A stretch of 64,000 bases of DNA from Macrotis lagotis. Its lineage: Eukaryota > Chordata > Mammalia > Peramelemorphia > Peramelidae. Below the pieces are notes generated by a model. The model did no database searches. It was not told the DNA's origin and saw only the letters and a program-made list of their open reading frames with translations. The stretch covers positions 287,003,719-287,067,718 of the forward strand of contig NC_133658.1 of the NCBI RefSeq assembly GCF_037893015.1. Direction: 5' to 3'. This document shows, piece by piece, positions 37,501-48,400 of the stretch; the first letter of the stretch is position 1; every line of letters begins with the position of its first letter. A program made the position numbers and the translations under genes.

Positions 37501-39409
37501 TACTACAGAGAGTACAGCATATTGTTAGAATGTTAGATATACAGTTGCCAAAAAAGCTGTTTTATGAAGAATTCTCAGAGGGCAAGTGTTCACAAGGGGG
37601 TCAGAAGAAGCCATACAGAGACACCCTGAAGATCTCATGAAGAACTTTAGAAGTGATTGTACAGGGGCGGCTAGGTGGAGCAGTGAATAGAGCACCAGCC
37701 TTGGAGTCAGGAGTACCTGGGTTCAAATCCGAATGCAGACAATAATTACCTAGCTGTATGGCCTTGTCCAAGCCACTTAACCCTATTGCCTTGAAAGATC
37801 TTAAAGAAAAACCTTTGTTTTGGGGTGGCTAGGTGGTGTAGTAGATAAAGCACCGGCCTTGGAGTCAGGAGTACCTGGGCTCAAATCTGGTCTCAGACAC
37901 TTAGTAATTACTTTGCTGTGTGGCCTTGGGCAAGCCACTTAACCCCATTTGCCTTCAAAGAACCTAAAAAAAAAAGAATTAATTGTACAGCCTTTCCTTT
38001 CAATGGAGAATTATATCCTGGGCTTATGTTTGACTTAGTCTAGGGGACCCCTGGGTGGGAAATCTCCCTCTGATTAGTGCATGTGGTTACCTTCTCTCCA
38101 ATTTACAGGCTTTGAGAGTTTCCAAGAACTTTAAGAACCTCCATGTGTCAAAAGTAGAACTTGAATTCAGGTCTTCTTGGCTCTCTCTCTACCACTATCT
38201 TATTGGGAATAAAAAAAATGAGAGACTGGTGTGAAGGCTGGTGAATCTCTTTTCTGGATTTTTTTCCAAATATCGGTAAACAAATGATTATTGTCTTCTG
38301 TGGGGACCATGAAGAATTATCTGACCAGTCCTTTTAGGTCTTATGTAGTTAACAGCCTTAATTTGGATTTACTCACACACAAACCCTGCATGCATAACAC
38401 AAAGAGATTCATTATTCAGTCAACAAAGAGTTGGTTTTTTTTTTCCCTTCAGGACTTGTTGCATAAAGTCCCGTGCTATTTTGGGAAGATAGAGGTTTGT
38501 TGTGTAAACAACATGAGATAATATTTAAAATGTTCTATATAAATGCTGGATGTTATTATTATTATTATTTCAAAGTACTTGAAAAAAGTAAAAGCCTTTC
38601 ATTCTCTCCTTCTCTCCAGTATCTGATAGGTGTAACCCTTTTCCATGCCAAATTCAGATCTTAAGTTTGTTTTCAATTCACATGATAACACCAGTGGATC
38701 TCTTTTTCCTTTCCCTTCCACTGACTGCTTGATAGCTTTAATTTCTTCTTCTGAAAACTATTTATTCATATTTTGTAACCATTTATAAACTACTAAATGG
38801 TTCTTGTAACCATTTATAAACTACTAAATGGTTCTTATTCTTATAAATTGGAATCAGTTCCCTTTTGTTGCTTTGTCATTTTTCAATTGTGTTGAACTCT
38901 TTTTGACCCCATTTAAGGTTTTCTTAGTAAAACTTTTGGAGTGGCTTTCCATTTCTTTCTCCAATTCATTTTACAGATAAAGTAAGACAAACAGGGTTAA
39001 GTGATTTTCTCTGAGTCACATAGTAAGTATCTGAGGTTGGGTTGGACAAGAGGAGTCCAGGCCCAATGTGTCATCCAGCTTCACTATGCAACATAGACAT
39101 CAGTTTCTATATATCTTAAAAATGAGACCTTTATCAGTGAAACTTGCTTCAAAGATTTTTCCTGATTTCATCCTTCTTATCTAATTTTGGCATTAGTTTT
39201 GTTTTAATAAAATCTTTTTTATTTTATATGTAGTCAAAACTGTTGTATTTTATCTCCTGTGGTCCCTTACATCTTTTGTCTGGTTATGAATTCTTCCCCA
39301 TCTATAGATTTGACAGATATTTTCTTCCATGTTTGTCCTATTTGTCTTGATATCACTCTGTATATCTAATTCATGTATTCATTAGAAGCTTATCATGAGA
39401 TAAGCTATA

Positions 39410-39455
<46 letters not shown>

Positions 39456-42400
39456 ACATACAGTCATGGGCAATGAATAATCCACAATTATTTAAGTTAT
39501 CCTTAATTTTTTAAAGATCATTTTTATAATTGAATTTACATATGTGCTAAGTATAATTTGACCAACTGCAAATTAACTCCCAGATATTTTGTGAACTGAT
39601 TTAAAGTGAAATAAAAGAAGTAAACAGAACTGATAGAAAGTGAAGAAACTTGTATACAGAAATGATCGTATCAGGGAAAAAAATAAAACAAATTAAAGTG
39701 ATTATTGCAAAAGCACAATGACCATATTTGACCATAAAATCTCCACTGGTTATATATCATCCTTCCAGTGATTCTGAATTCCCAGTGGTCATCATCCAAA
39801 TCCTATTTCTTGTTCCCCATTGCTGAACCTAATCTCCTCAGAGTCCTTTTCTAAAGCTACTGTGCTTTTTGGAATGTCAGTTCCAAAGGCTACACATTTG
39901 TTTTCATCCTTAATCTTTTCTTTTCCCATTCTTTCAGTTTTCTGGCTCTTACTGAGATCTGACTCTATCTATCTTTATGACATAGGATGTCCTTTTGCAT
40001 CACTGATTGCAGTTTCACTCATTCCCTATCGCTGGGGAACAAGAAATATTTCAATTTCCCCACCTCAACCATATATTAACTAGTGATATTTTGAGGTTTA
40101 TTTTATATCCCATTAAAAATTTTATGCCTTGAATTTCTGGCCAAATTTCTTGCAATATTGTGGGTGTGGTGTATTTTTTTTAAATTTGCCAATTGAATAA
40201 CATCAAATGATCTCATCAGTGTTATTAGGTACTCTATGTCAGGCAGTGGGGATACAGAGTGAGAAATCAAATAGTTCTTCCTTCAAGAAAATTTTATTCT
40301 TTTGAGGTAGACAATAAGGGCATATATAAATTTTTTTCAAAAATGTTCTCATGAAGAATGGGTCAAGCACCAACAACAGGCATGATCAGGAAAGTTTGCC
40401 GGGTTTTTATTTACAACGCCGGCTTCTTAATGCTAGTCCGTCCTCTTACTCACCAGTCCAACGCGTGGTGAGTCTTCGGGGTACCTCCGGCCCCCACTCT
40501 TTGATGGGGGAAGAACCAGACAGAGCGCCTGAGGTGGGTAATGAGTCTTTATTCTTCTGTGTTCACATTCCCGCTTCCCCCAACCTCTCAGCAGACCCTT
40601 TTATCCCCTCTGTCCTCCCTCCCATGAACTCTTACTCAATGAGGGGCCGAGTTCTGTAACATTCCCTTATAAGGTGATTATGTTTCCCCCTCTAAGCGAC
40701 CGCCAAGCCTCTTCCCCCCGCCCCCAACATCTCCCCCTTTCTGTTTTACAAGGTTATCACTTGGTGTGACCTTAAGCGGTGCTGAGGTTAGCCTTAAGCG
40801 GTGTCATTTCTACTGGCCTCTGATAGCCGGGGGCGAGGAACCCTGTCTTAGGTCATCTCCTTCAACCCAGGACCTTGCCCGTCCTAGGCGCCCGACACCC
40901 TCAGGGCCTGTCTTAGGTGGCTGGGTCAGGAGAAGTTGCCCGTCTTGGGGTTTACCTTGTCTTACCCCTAGGTGTCACATGTCATGCATGGCGGCTAGCC
41001 AGACTTGGGGATCCGCCGGGGGCGAGGAACCCTGTCTTAGGTCATCTCCTTCAACCCAGGACCTTGCCCGTCTTAGGTGGCTGGGTCAGGAGAAGTTGCC
41101 CGTCTTGGGGTTTACCTCGTCTTACCCCTAGGTGTCACATGTCATGCATGGCGGCTAGCCAGACTTGGGGATCCTCCCCCGTCTCCATGGCCATGAAGGC
41201 TTTCTGAGTAAGAAGCATATAGCCCCTCTGTCGCCTAGCTAGGCGGCAGAAACAGACAACAAGTAGGGTGATTCCCAGAATCAGCGTCCTTGTTCACCCT
41301 CAAGGGGGTATCCTCCCGCCATCTGGCAATCCCTCCATGGTATGGGATCCTCGATGTCTTCCCCTGTGGCCACACATGAGGGGCCCCACCGAGGCAGAAG
41401 GGAGCCCCATCGATGTATTGGTCACTAGCAGGCGAGGGTAGATCGGGGAGTTCCGTGCTACCGGAAGGGGAGAGGGAATAACTCGGAGTATTCCCCATGT
41501 CGGATTTCCTTCAGATGGAGCACCTCCAAGGATCCCTACGATGATCAGAAGGCCTGAAAAAGAAAGAAATTCCTCTCACCCCGTAGGGTTGGGCATTAAT
41601 CAAGGTCTCTTATCTTGTAAACAGGGAGCCATCTTTCTGGCTCTTCTATCTTATCCTCGGGATGAAATGACAGGTGGCCCTGTCTTCTGTTCTTTACCGT
41701 TACAGGGCCATGCCAACCTCCCTCTTCATCTCTCCACATGACTTTAGAGCCTGGTAGGGCCTTGGTGGGAGAGGGCAGGAGCGTTGGTTCTTTCTTAGCA
41801 TGTCCTTTTGGGGAGAAAAATCTCTGGGCGGCTGTAGTGCCGTCATCCCTGACTTGTAGGAAATTCATGGTAAATAGTACCTGAGACAGGTCTGAATGGG
41901 TCAGTGACCTGCCAACTCCCCCTTTCTGTTTAAAAAGATAGGATGTAGCAGAGTATCCATGTAAAGCTGGCACAGGGTGGGGCTATTGGCCATTCCCTGA
42001 GGTAGGACGGTGAACTGATAACGTTTACTGGGGGCTTGGAAATTGATCGTGGGGAGGGAAAAGGCAAATTTTTCTTTGTCCTCCGGGTGGAGGGGAATGC
42101 TATAGAAGCAGTCTTTAACATCAATCACTATAATAGTCCACCCTTGCGGGACTGCAGTGGGCATAGGGAGACCAGGTTGGAGGGTACCCATGGGTACCAT
42201 GTTGGCATTTACTGCCCGAAGATCAATCAACATTCTCCAACTCCCCCCTTTCTTTTTTATGACAAAGACGGGGGAGTTATACGGGCTAAGGGACGGTTCC
42301 ACTTTGTTCTCGTGCAGGAGGGTCATTACTATGTCTGTGAGGGCGATGAGCTTTTCTTTTGTCAGGGGCCACTGCTCAACCCAAATAGGTTTCTTATTAA

Positions 42401-45400
42401 TCCATGTTATTCTGGGGGAAAAGCTCATCTCTAGAGTGGCCCCAATTAATTTCCCCGCAGGCTATCAGGGGTGGCAAGTGTCAGGTTAAGCTGGCTCAAG
42501 ATATCTCTACCCCATAATGCATAAGGGAGGTCGGGTAGGCACAGTGGGGTGAAGAGTCCAGATTCTTCCAAAGCTGACCACCGTAAGGCGTGTGCTGCTT
42601 TCATGGCAGATCTATTGCCCCCCACCCCCGTCACTGCTTGAGGACTCTGTAGGAGTGGCCACTCGCGCCTCCACTGTCCCCTATTTATGACAGAGCAATC
42701 GGCTCCAGTGTCAATTATCCCTTCGAGCTTCTGATTTTCCACCGTGACGGTTAACAGTGGTCGCCCAGAGCTGACCGGGTGGACCCAGTTCACATGAGCG
42801 GGAGGGGTCCGCAAGGGCAGCGCCTTTCCTACCTCTTGGCCCTATTTTACCAAGGTGGGAAAGGGGTGGGGGTTTGTGACCCTTACGGATGTGGGACTTC
42901 CGGGACCAAAAATGACCTGGGTATGGGTGACTAAGTCCACACATCTCTCAGCCCCTGTGATGAGCGCTGGGAAAATATTTAGCTCAATGGGAATCATCGA
43001 GGTTTCCCAAGGCCCGATCTCTCTCTGCTGTGTCCCTTCTCTATAGTCAACCCTCATGGGGATAGTCACAGTAATGGGGCCGCTGTCTTCGAGCACGGGG
43101 GGGGCCCCGCGGCCGGGCCCCTCCCTTTCCCTTTTCCCGACTTCCCTTTGGATCGGCAGAACCTGGCTATGTGACCTGGCTTTCCACAGGAATAACAGGT
43201 CGGAACTGAAGTGGAGGGGGGCCGCTGCCTGCACTGTGCTTTGAGGTGCCCTGGCTTTCCGCACCCAAAACAGGTGGGTCTCACCTGCATACCGTGAAGG
43301 GCGGTCAGGAGGCTATCCTCCCGGTTCTCCATGGCAGTCACTAAGGCTTGAATTGAATCCTCGCTGGGCATGTCCAGCAATTTGTCAACAATTTCTTCTA
43401 ATGAAGCGTCGGGGGGAAGGCTGCTAATGGCTGCGATCCCTTTGGGGCGAAGACCCTCTTTAATCAATTGTCTCATAAGTAGATCAGATCCCGGGGTGTC
43501 TCCCATTATACGAGTCACTGTCTCTTTAACCTCGTTCACAAATGAGAGGGGTGTCTGATCTGCTCTCTGCTTCAGCCCAACCAACTTCTGTGTGGCTCTC
43601 CCCCCTTTCATGGCTCCAATCTTATCCCAAGCTGCAACATGAGTTTCTTTAACAGTCTCTAGCTCAAACTGGCCATACCGGGCCTGAACAGCAGGGTCAG
43701 TATAGGCTCCAGTTCCACACAGGAGGTCAATGGCTAAATCCAGGGGAGTATAACCCCGGGATTTTGCCAGCTTAGAGGCCTCTCTGCGGGCCTGAGCCTT
43801 AAAAGCTAAATATAAGGAGGCATCTAGGCACGCGGCTGCAATTTCGTCAAAGTCAGCAGGGGTCCAAGGGTGCGTAGCAAAGAGGTTTTGCATCAGTCTT
43901 TTTACATAAGGGGAGTTTGGGCCGTATTTAGTCACGGCCTCCTTAAGTTCCTTAAGCATCTTAAAAGGGACAGGGCGGTAGTCTCGGGCTCCGGTAAGGG
44001 GGTCCGTAAATACCGGGTAGAGGCCCCAGTCATCCCAGTCCACCTCCTCCCCTTTCTCTATTGCTATGGAGGCACTGGTGGCAAGTAGGCCGGATGGGCG
44101 GAGCCCTTGAGGGGATCTCTGAAGGGCGGACAAGGAACACGGGGGATTTTTTGCCTCTGTCTCCTGGCTGGCTCGCCAAGCCTGGGGCGTGGCAGCTGTC
44201 CAATCAGCGCGGACTCCTCCCTCCTCGTCAGCAGCCTCCCGGTCCCACCTACTCACGCTCCTCTTCCTGCCACCCCTGAGGACTGTTTGCACCCCTCCCT
44301 TCCTGCGCTCGGAAACTTCCGGCCCTGAATCTTCTCCCTGGGGGCCCCTTGTTCCCCCATTGTTTCTTCTAAGTTCCTCCCACGGATACAGGGGAGGGAG
44401 TGGCCTTCCCTCTTCCTCTGAGCTCTCTGAATCCGATCCGGCCAACGAGCTACCCACCTGAGTGCTGATTGTTCCTGCCAAAGTCACCTTCTGGGGATGC
44501 AGGGCTGCATCCACTATCTTATACACTGTAAAATCCTTGGGGGTCAGTTTTCCCGGGCAGGTGTCATTATAGGAGGCCATCTGCTGCCCTACCACCTTCC
44601 ATTTATCTGGTTGGATCCCACTATGTTGCACCCAAGGGCAGATGTTCCAGATATTCTCAACAAAAGCACGGCACGTCTTGATAGGTAATTTACGACCATG
44701 CTTAGCGCAGAGTTTATAAAGCTGCCCTGCAACGGCCTCTTTTTCCTCCGGCTCAAAGGCGGGAATACTATTCCGGCCCCCCATGCTGTCTACTAGCCGA
44801 GGCTGCAATCCTAACAGGTGGCAGAACTGGAAAGTTCCCGTTCGGCAAAAGAGAAGGAGGAAGCAGGGCACAATCAGACAGGCCAGCACGGCAAGGAGCG
44901 TGATTAGAGCAGAAGGAGAAAGGGGAGAGAAAGAAAGCATAGTCAACACAATAGGGATATGTCCCTCAGGCAATATCTGAGAGTAAACGCCCTCTCCTTC
45001 CTCCCGGTCAGAAACGACCGAGGCTGTCTGGAGAATCCGACCAGCGGATCCAGACGTTCCCTAGCAAAATCAGGTCCCGGGTTTCGGCACCACTTGCCGG
45101 GTTTTTATTTACAACGCCGGCTTCTTAATGCTAGTCCGTCCTCTTACTCACCAGTCCAACGCGTGGTGAGTCTTCGGGGTACCTCCGGCCCCCACTCTTT
45201 GATGGGGGAAGAACCAGACAGAGCGCCTGAGGTGGGTAATGAGTCTTTATTCTTCTGTGTTCACATTCCCGCTTCCCCCAACCTCTCAGCAGACCCTTTT
45301 ATCCCCTCTGTCCTCCCTCCCATGAACTCTTACTCAATGAGGGGCCGAGTTCTGTAACATTCCCTTATAAGGTGATTATGTTTCCCCCTCTAAGCGACCG

Positions 45401-48400
45401 CCAAGCCTCTTCCCCCCGCCCCCAACAAAAGTTCTCACATAGAAGGTGTCCTTTGAAAGAAATAGGGATTCCTAAGAGATAGAGGCAAGGAGAAAGTGCA
45501 TTACAGGCAGAAAGTACAACTTGTGCAAAGGTGTGGAGATGAGAAATGGCTTTATCATGTGTGAAGAACAGTGAAGAAGCCAGATTGGCTATATTTCTGG
45601 GTTCAAGGAGGTGAGTCATAAAAGTGAGGCTAGAATGGTGTTTTGGAGTTAGCTGATAAATGCCTTTAAAGACAAACAAAATTTTCATTTGAAAAAAAAG
45701 TAATAATGGGCCATTGGGGAGAGGAGCATGACCAGATTTATACTTAAGGAAGATCATATGAGCAGCTGTATGGAGAATAAGTTGTGGAGAGAAAAGACTT
45801 GAGAGAGGTAGCCCAATTAAGCAATCCCCACAGTGGTCAGTAGTACTTAAGGAGAGGACCTGTTTTGGTTTTCTCTTTGTAACTCCATTGTTTAACAATG
45901 TTTTACACAGAGTGAAAAACCATTCACTGAATTGCTGATAGGATGATAGATGGATGAATTGTTCCCAAGAACAAGTCCTAACACTTAAAATAGTGTTAGA
46001 AAGAAATGTATTAGATAGTTTGGAAGAGGAGAGTGACCTAGAACGGAGTTGAGGTTCTCTCCCACCCAGGCTCTGGAAGTTATAAAAGGTTTAGATAAGG
46101 GTGGCCCCACTGGAATGACACATGTACAAAGTTCAACAAAATTAAACAAAGGACAACTTGAAAGCAAGGAATATTAAGATGGTTATGAATACATGAAAAT
46201 GTTCAATTTAGACAGCTAGATGGTACAATGGATAAGATATGTAGGACCTGGAGTCAGGAAAACACCTATTTCTGAGTTCAAAGTCTGGTCTCAGACACAT
46301 ACTAACAAGTCACTTAACCCAACTTGACTCAGTTTTCTCATCTGTAAAATGAGTTAGAGAAGGAAATGGCAAACCATTTCAGCATCTCTTCAAGAAAACT
46401 ACAAGAAAGGCTCAGAGTTGGAAGCCTCTGAAAAAAGATTAAACACCATATGTAAACACAGAAGTCTGTTGAAATCAAAACACAATGGAACCCAAACACC
46501 AGATTGGGTAAACCAAAAAGAAGTCCTGGTTGTGCAAACTCAAAACAAGAATGTTCTGGGTAGATCCAGGATCCCGGGGGAACCCAGAATACCTTTTAGC
46601 CATCTCCAGCTTTCCTGAAATTCCTGAGGTCAGGGTGTTGGATTTCAAGATTATATTAATTTCCCCAAAACAATTATATAAATCATTTCTCCACAAATTG
46701 ATAAGGAGGAAGTCTTGGAATGGAAATGCAGTAAACAGAACTTGAGCCTCGGCTCTTCTAGATGCTCCTCTGGTGTGGCCTTTGTTCCTTCCTTCCTTCC
46801 TTCCTTCCTTCCTTCCTTCCTTCCTCCCTTCCTTCCTCCCTTTCTTTCTTTCCTTCCTTTCTTCCTCTTTTTCCTTTAATTACTTTCTATTTTCAACAGG
46901 ACCATATTTCATTTATTGTCTTTCTTTTACAGCAAACTCTTCACTGTGGGACACAATACTCCACCACAATCAAAGTCACAATGGTGAGTGACCTTCTTTA
47001 CTTCATTTCTGAGATAGAAGAGATCTTAGAGATTGTGCAGAAAAGGTCTTTCACTAAGATTACGATTCTAAAGATCATCTGGCAGGAGAACATACCAGAC
47101 ATTGAAGTCCTTTCTTGAGCAAAACTGCCTAGCATTCCAACATTACTACAGAGAGTACAGCATATTGTTAGAATGTTAGATATACAGTTGCCAAAAAAAC
47201 TATTTTATGAAGAACTCACAGAGGGCAAGTGTTCACAAGGGGGTCAGAAGAAGCCATACAGAGACACCCTGAAGATCTCACTGAAGAACTTTGGAATTGA
47301 TTGCACAATATGGGAGACACTGGTACAGGACCAGCCAACATGGCATGCCCTCATCAGTGAGGGGGTTGCATTTTGTGAGGAAGGCAGAATTGAAGCAGCT
47401 CAAAGGAAACATGGCATCTTTAAGTTTAGAGTACCCATCACATGGAATATATGTGACTACCTTGTAGTAGAGCTTTTGTAGCTCATATTGATCCAATGAG
47501 CCACAGTTGGACACGCCGTGATTTGTCTTAAACATCTTTTTGGTTTTCTTTGATAATGAAGGAGAAGAGCCAACCAGGATAGGGCATCAGTCTTTCCTTT
47601 CAATGTAGAATTATATCCTGGGTTTATGATTGATTTAGTCTAGGGAACTCCTGGGTGGGAAATCTCCCTCTGATTAGTGCAAGTGGTCACTTTCTCTCCA
47701 ATTTACAGGCTTAGAGAGTTTCCAAGAACATTGAGAGCCTCCATGTGTCAGAAGCAGAACTTGAATTCAGGTCTTCTTGGCCCTCTGTCTACCACAATCT
47801 TATTGGGAATAAAAAAAAATGAGAGACTAGCGTGAAGGCTAGTGAATCTCTTTTCTGGATTTTTTCCCCAAATATCAGTAAACAAATGATTATTGTCTCC
47901 TGTGGGGACTATGAAGATTTATCTGACCAATTCTTTTAGCTCTCGTGTAGTTAACAGCCTTAATTTGGATTCACTCACACACAAACACTGCATGCATAAT
48001 ACAAAGAGATTCATTATTCAGTCAACAAAGAGTTGTTTTTTTTCCTTCAGGACTTGTTGCATAAAGTCCTGTGCTAGTTTGGGAAGATAGAAATTTTGGG
48101 TAAAACATAGTTCCCACCTAGCTTTGTTGTGTGAATAACATGAGATAATATTAAAAAAAGTTCTATATAAATACTGGCTGATATTATTGTTTTTGTTGTT
48201 GTTTTTGTTTTTATTGTTGTTGTTGTTGTTATTTGAAAGTACTTGAAAAAAGTAAAAGTCTTCCATTCTCTCCTTTTCTCCAGTATTTGATAAGTAGTAA
48301 CCCTTTTCCACGCCAAGTTCAGATCTTAAGTTTGTTTTCAATTCACATAACACCAATGGATCTCTTTTCCTTTCCCTCCCATTGACTGCTGATAGTTTTA

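Larger units (their letters stand above)
40829..41175 (-). repeat. Two direct repeat units carrying the CTE (about 187 and 147 bp)
   Basis: The phrase 'ccgggggcgaggaaccctgt' occurs at about 40827 and 41016, and 'gtcatgcatggcggctagcc' at 40981 and 41141, so the region is a tandem duplication. The copy at 41016-41175 has lost about 40 bp by a join between its two internal GACGGG / GACAGG loops. Confidence 0.9.
42446..43138 (-). pseudogene. Pro frame: upstream domain and aspartic protease, one in-frame stop
   Basis: Reached from gag by a -1 shift at 43138-43132. The first about 100 residues ([14 protein letters not shown]...) are of unknown type; a dUTPase-like domain would be expected here in betaretroviruses but I cannot confirm it. 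An amber TAG at 42844-42842 interrupts the frame, which then continues open into the protease with the active-site motif IIDTGADCS and the later GRDIL flap-to-C-terminal region. The frame ends at 42446 with TAA inside the pro-pol shift site. Apart from the amber codon it is intact. Confidence 0.8.
40397..45427 (-). mobile_element. Class II endogenous retrovirus (betaretrovirus/IAP-like), young, internally deleted
   Basis: A 5031-bp provirus on the minus strand: 5' LTR, tRNA-Phe primer site, gag, pro, pol fragment, env stump, duplicated CTE, polypurine tract, 3' LTR. The 6-bp target duplication, two -1 frameshift sites (gag-pro and pro-pol) and the betaretroviral protein order place it in class II. 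The LTRs show no difference that I can see, so the insertion is recent. Most of pol (from the RT palm to the integrase core) and nearly all of env are missing, so it cannot replicate alone. It sits antisense within an intron of the ABO-like gene. No protein here is restored or rewritten. Confidence 0.95.
36241..46198 (+). repeat. Intragenic tandem segment, unit B (carries the retrovirus)
   Basis: Second unit. It runs from about 36241 to 40396, is interrupted by the provirus at 40397-45427, and continues from 45428 to about 46198. Without the provirus and one copy of its target duplication the exon-to-exon distance to unit C is about 4.6 kb. It has its own SINEs (36500, 37665, 37824) and a private 31-bp tandem duplication at about 38776-38837. 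Confidence 0.85.

Noticed and set aside
40829..41175. Repeated blocks that could suggest a CRISPR-like array
   Set aside because: Two units only, in a mammalian provirus, explained by CTE duplication.
40766..41207. Two plus-strand open frames with repeated residues
   Set aside because: They are shadows of the duplicated CTE on the opposite strand.
45075..45092. Match to the 3' end of tRNA-Phe, possibly a tRNA gene
   Set aside because: Only the last 18 bases match and they lie two bases from a proviral LTR; this is the primer binding site.
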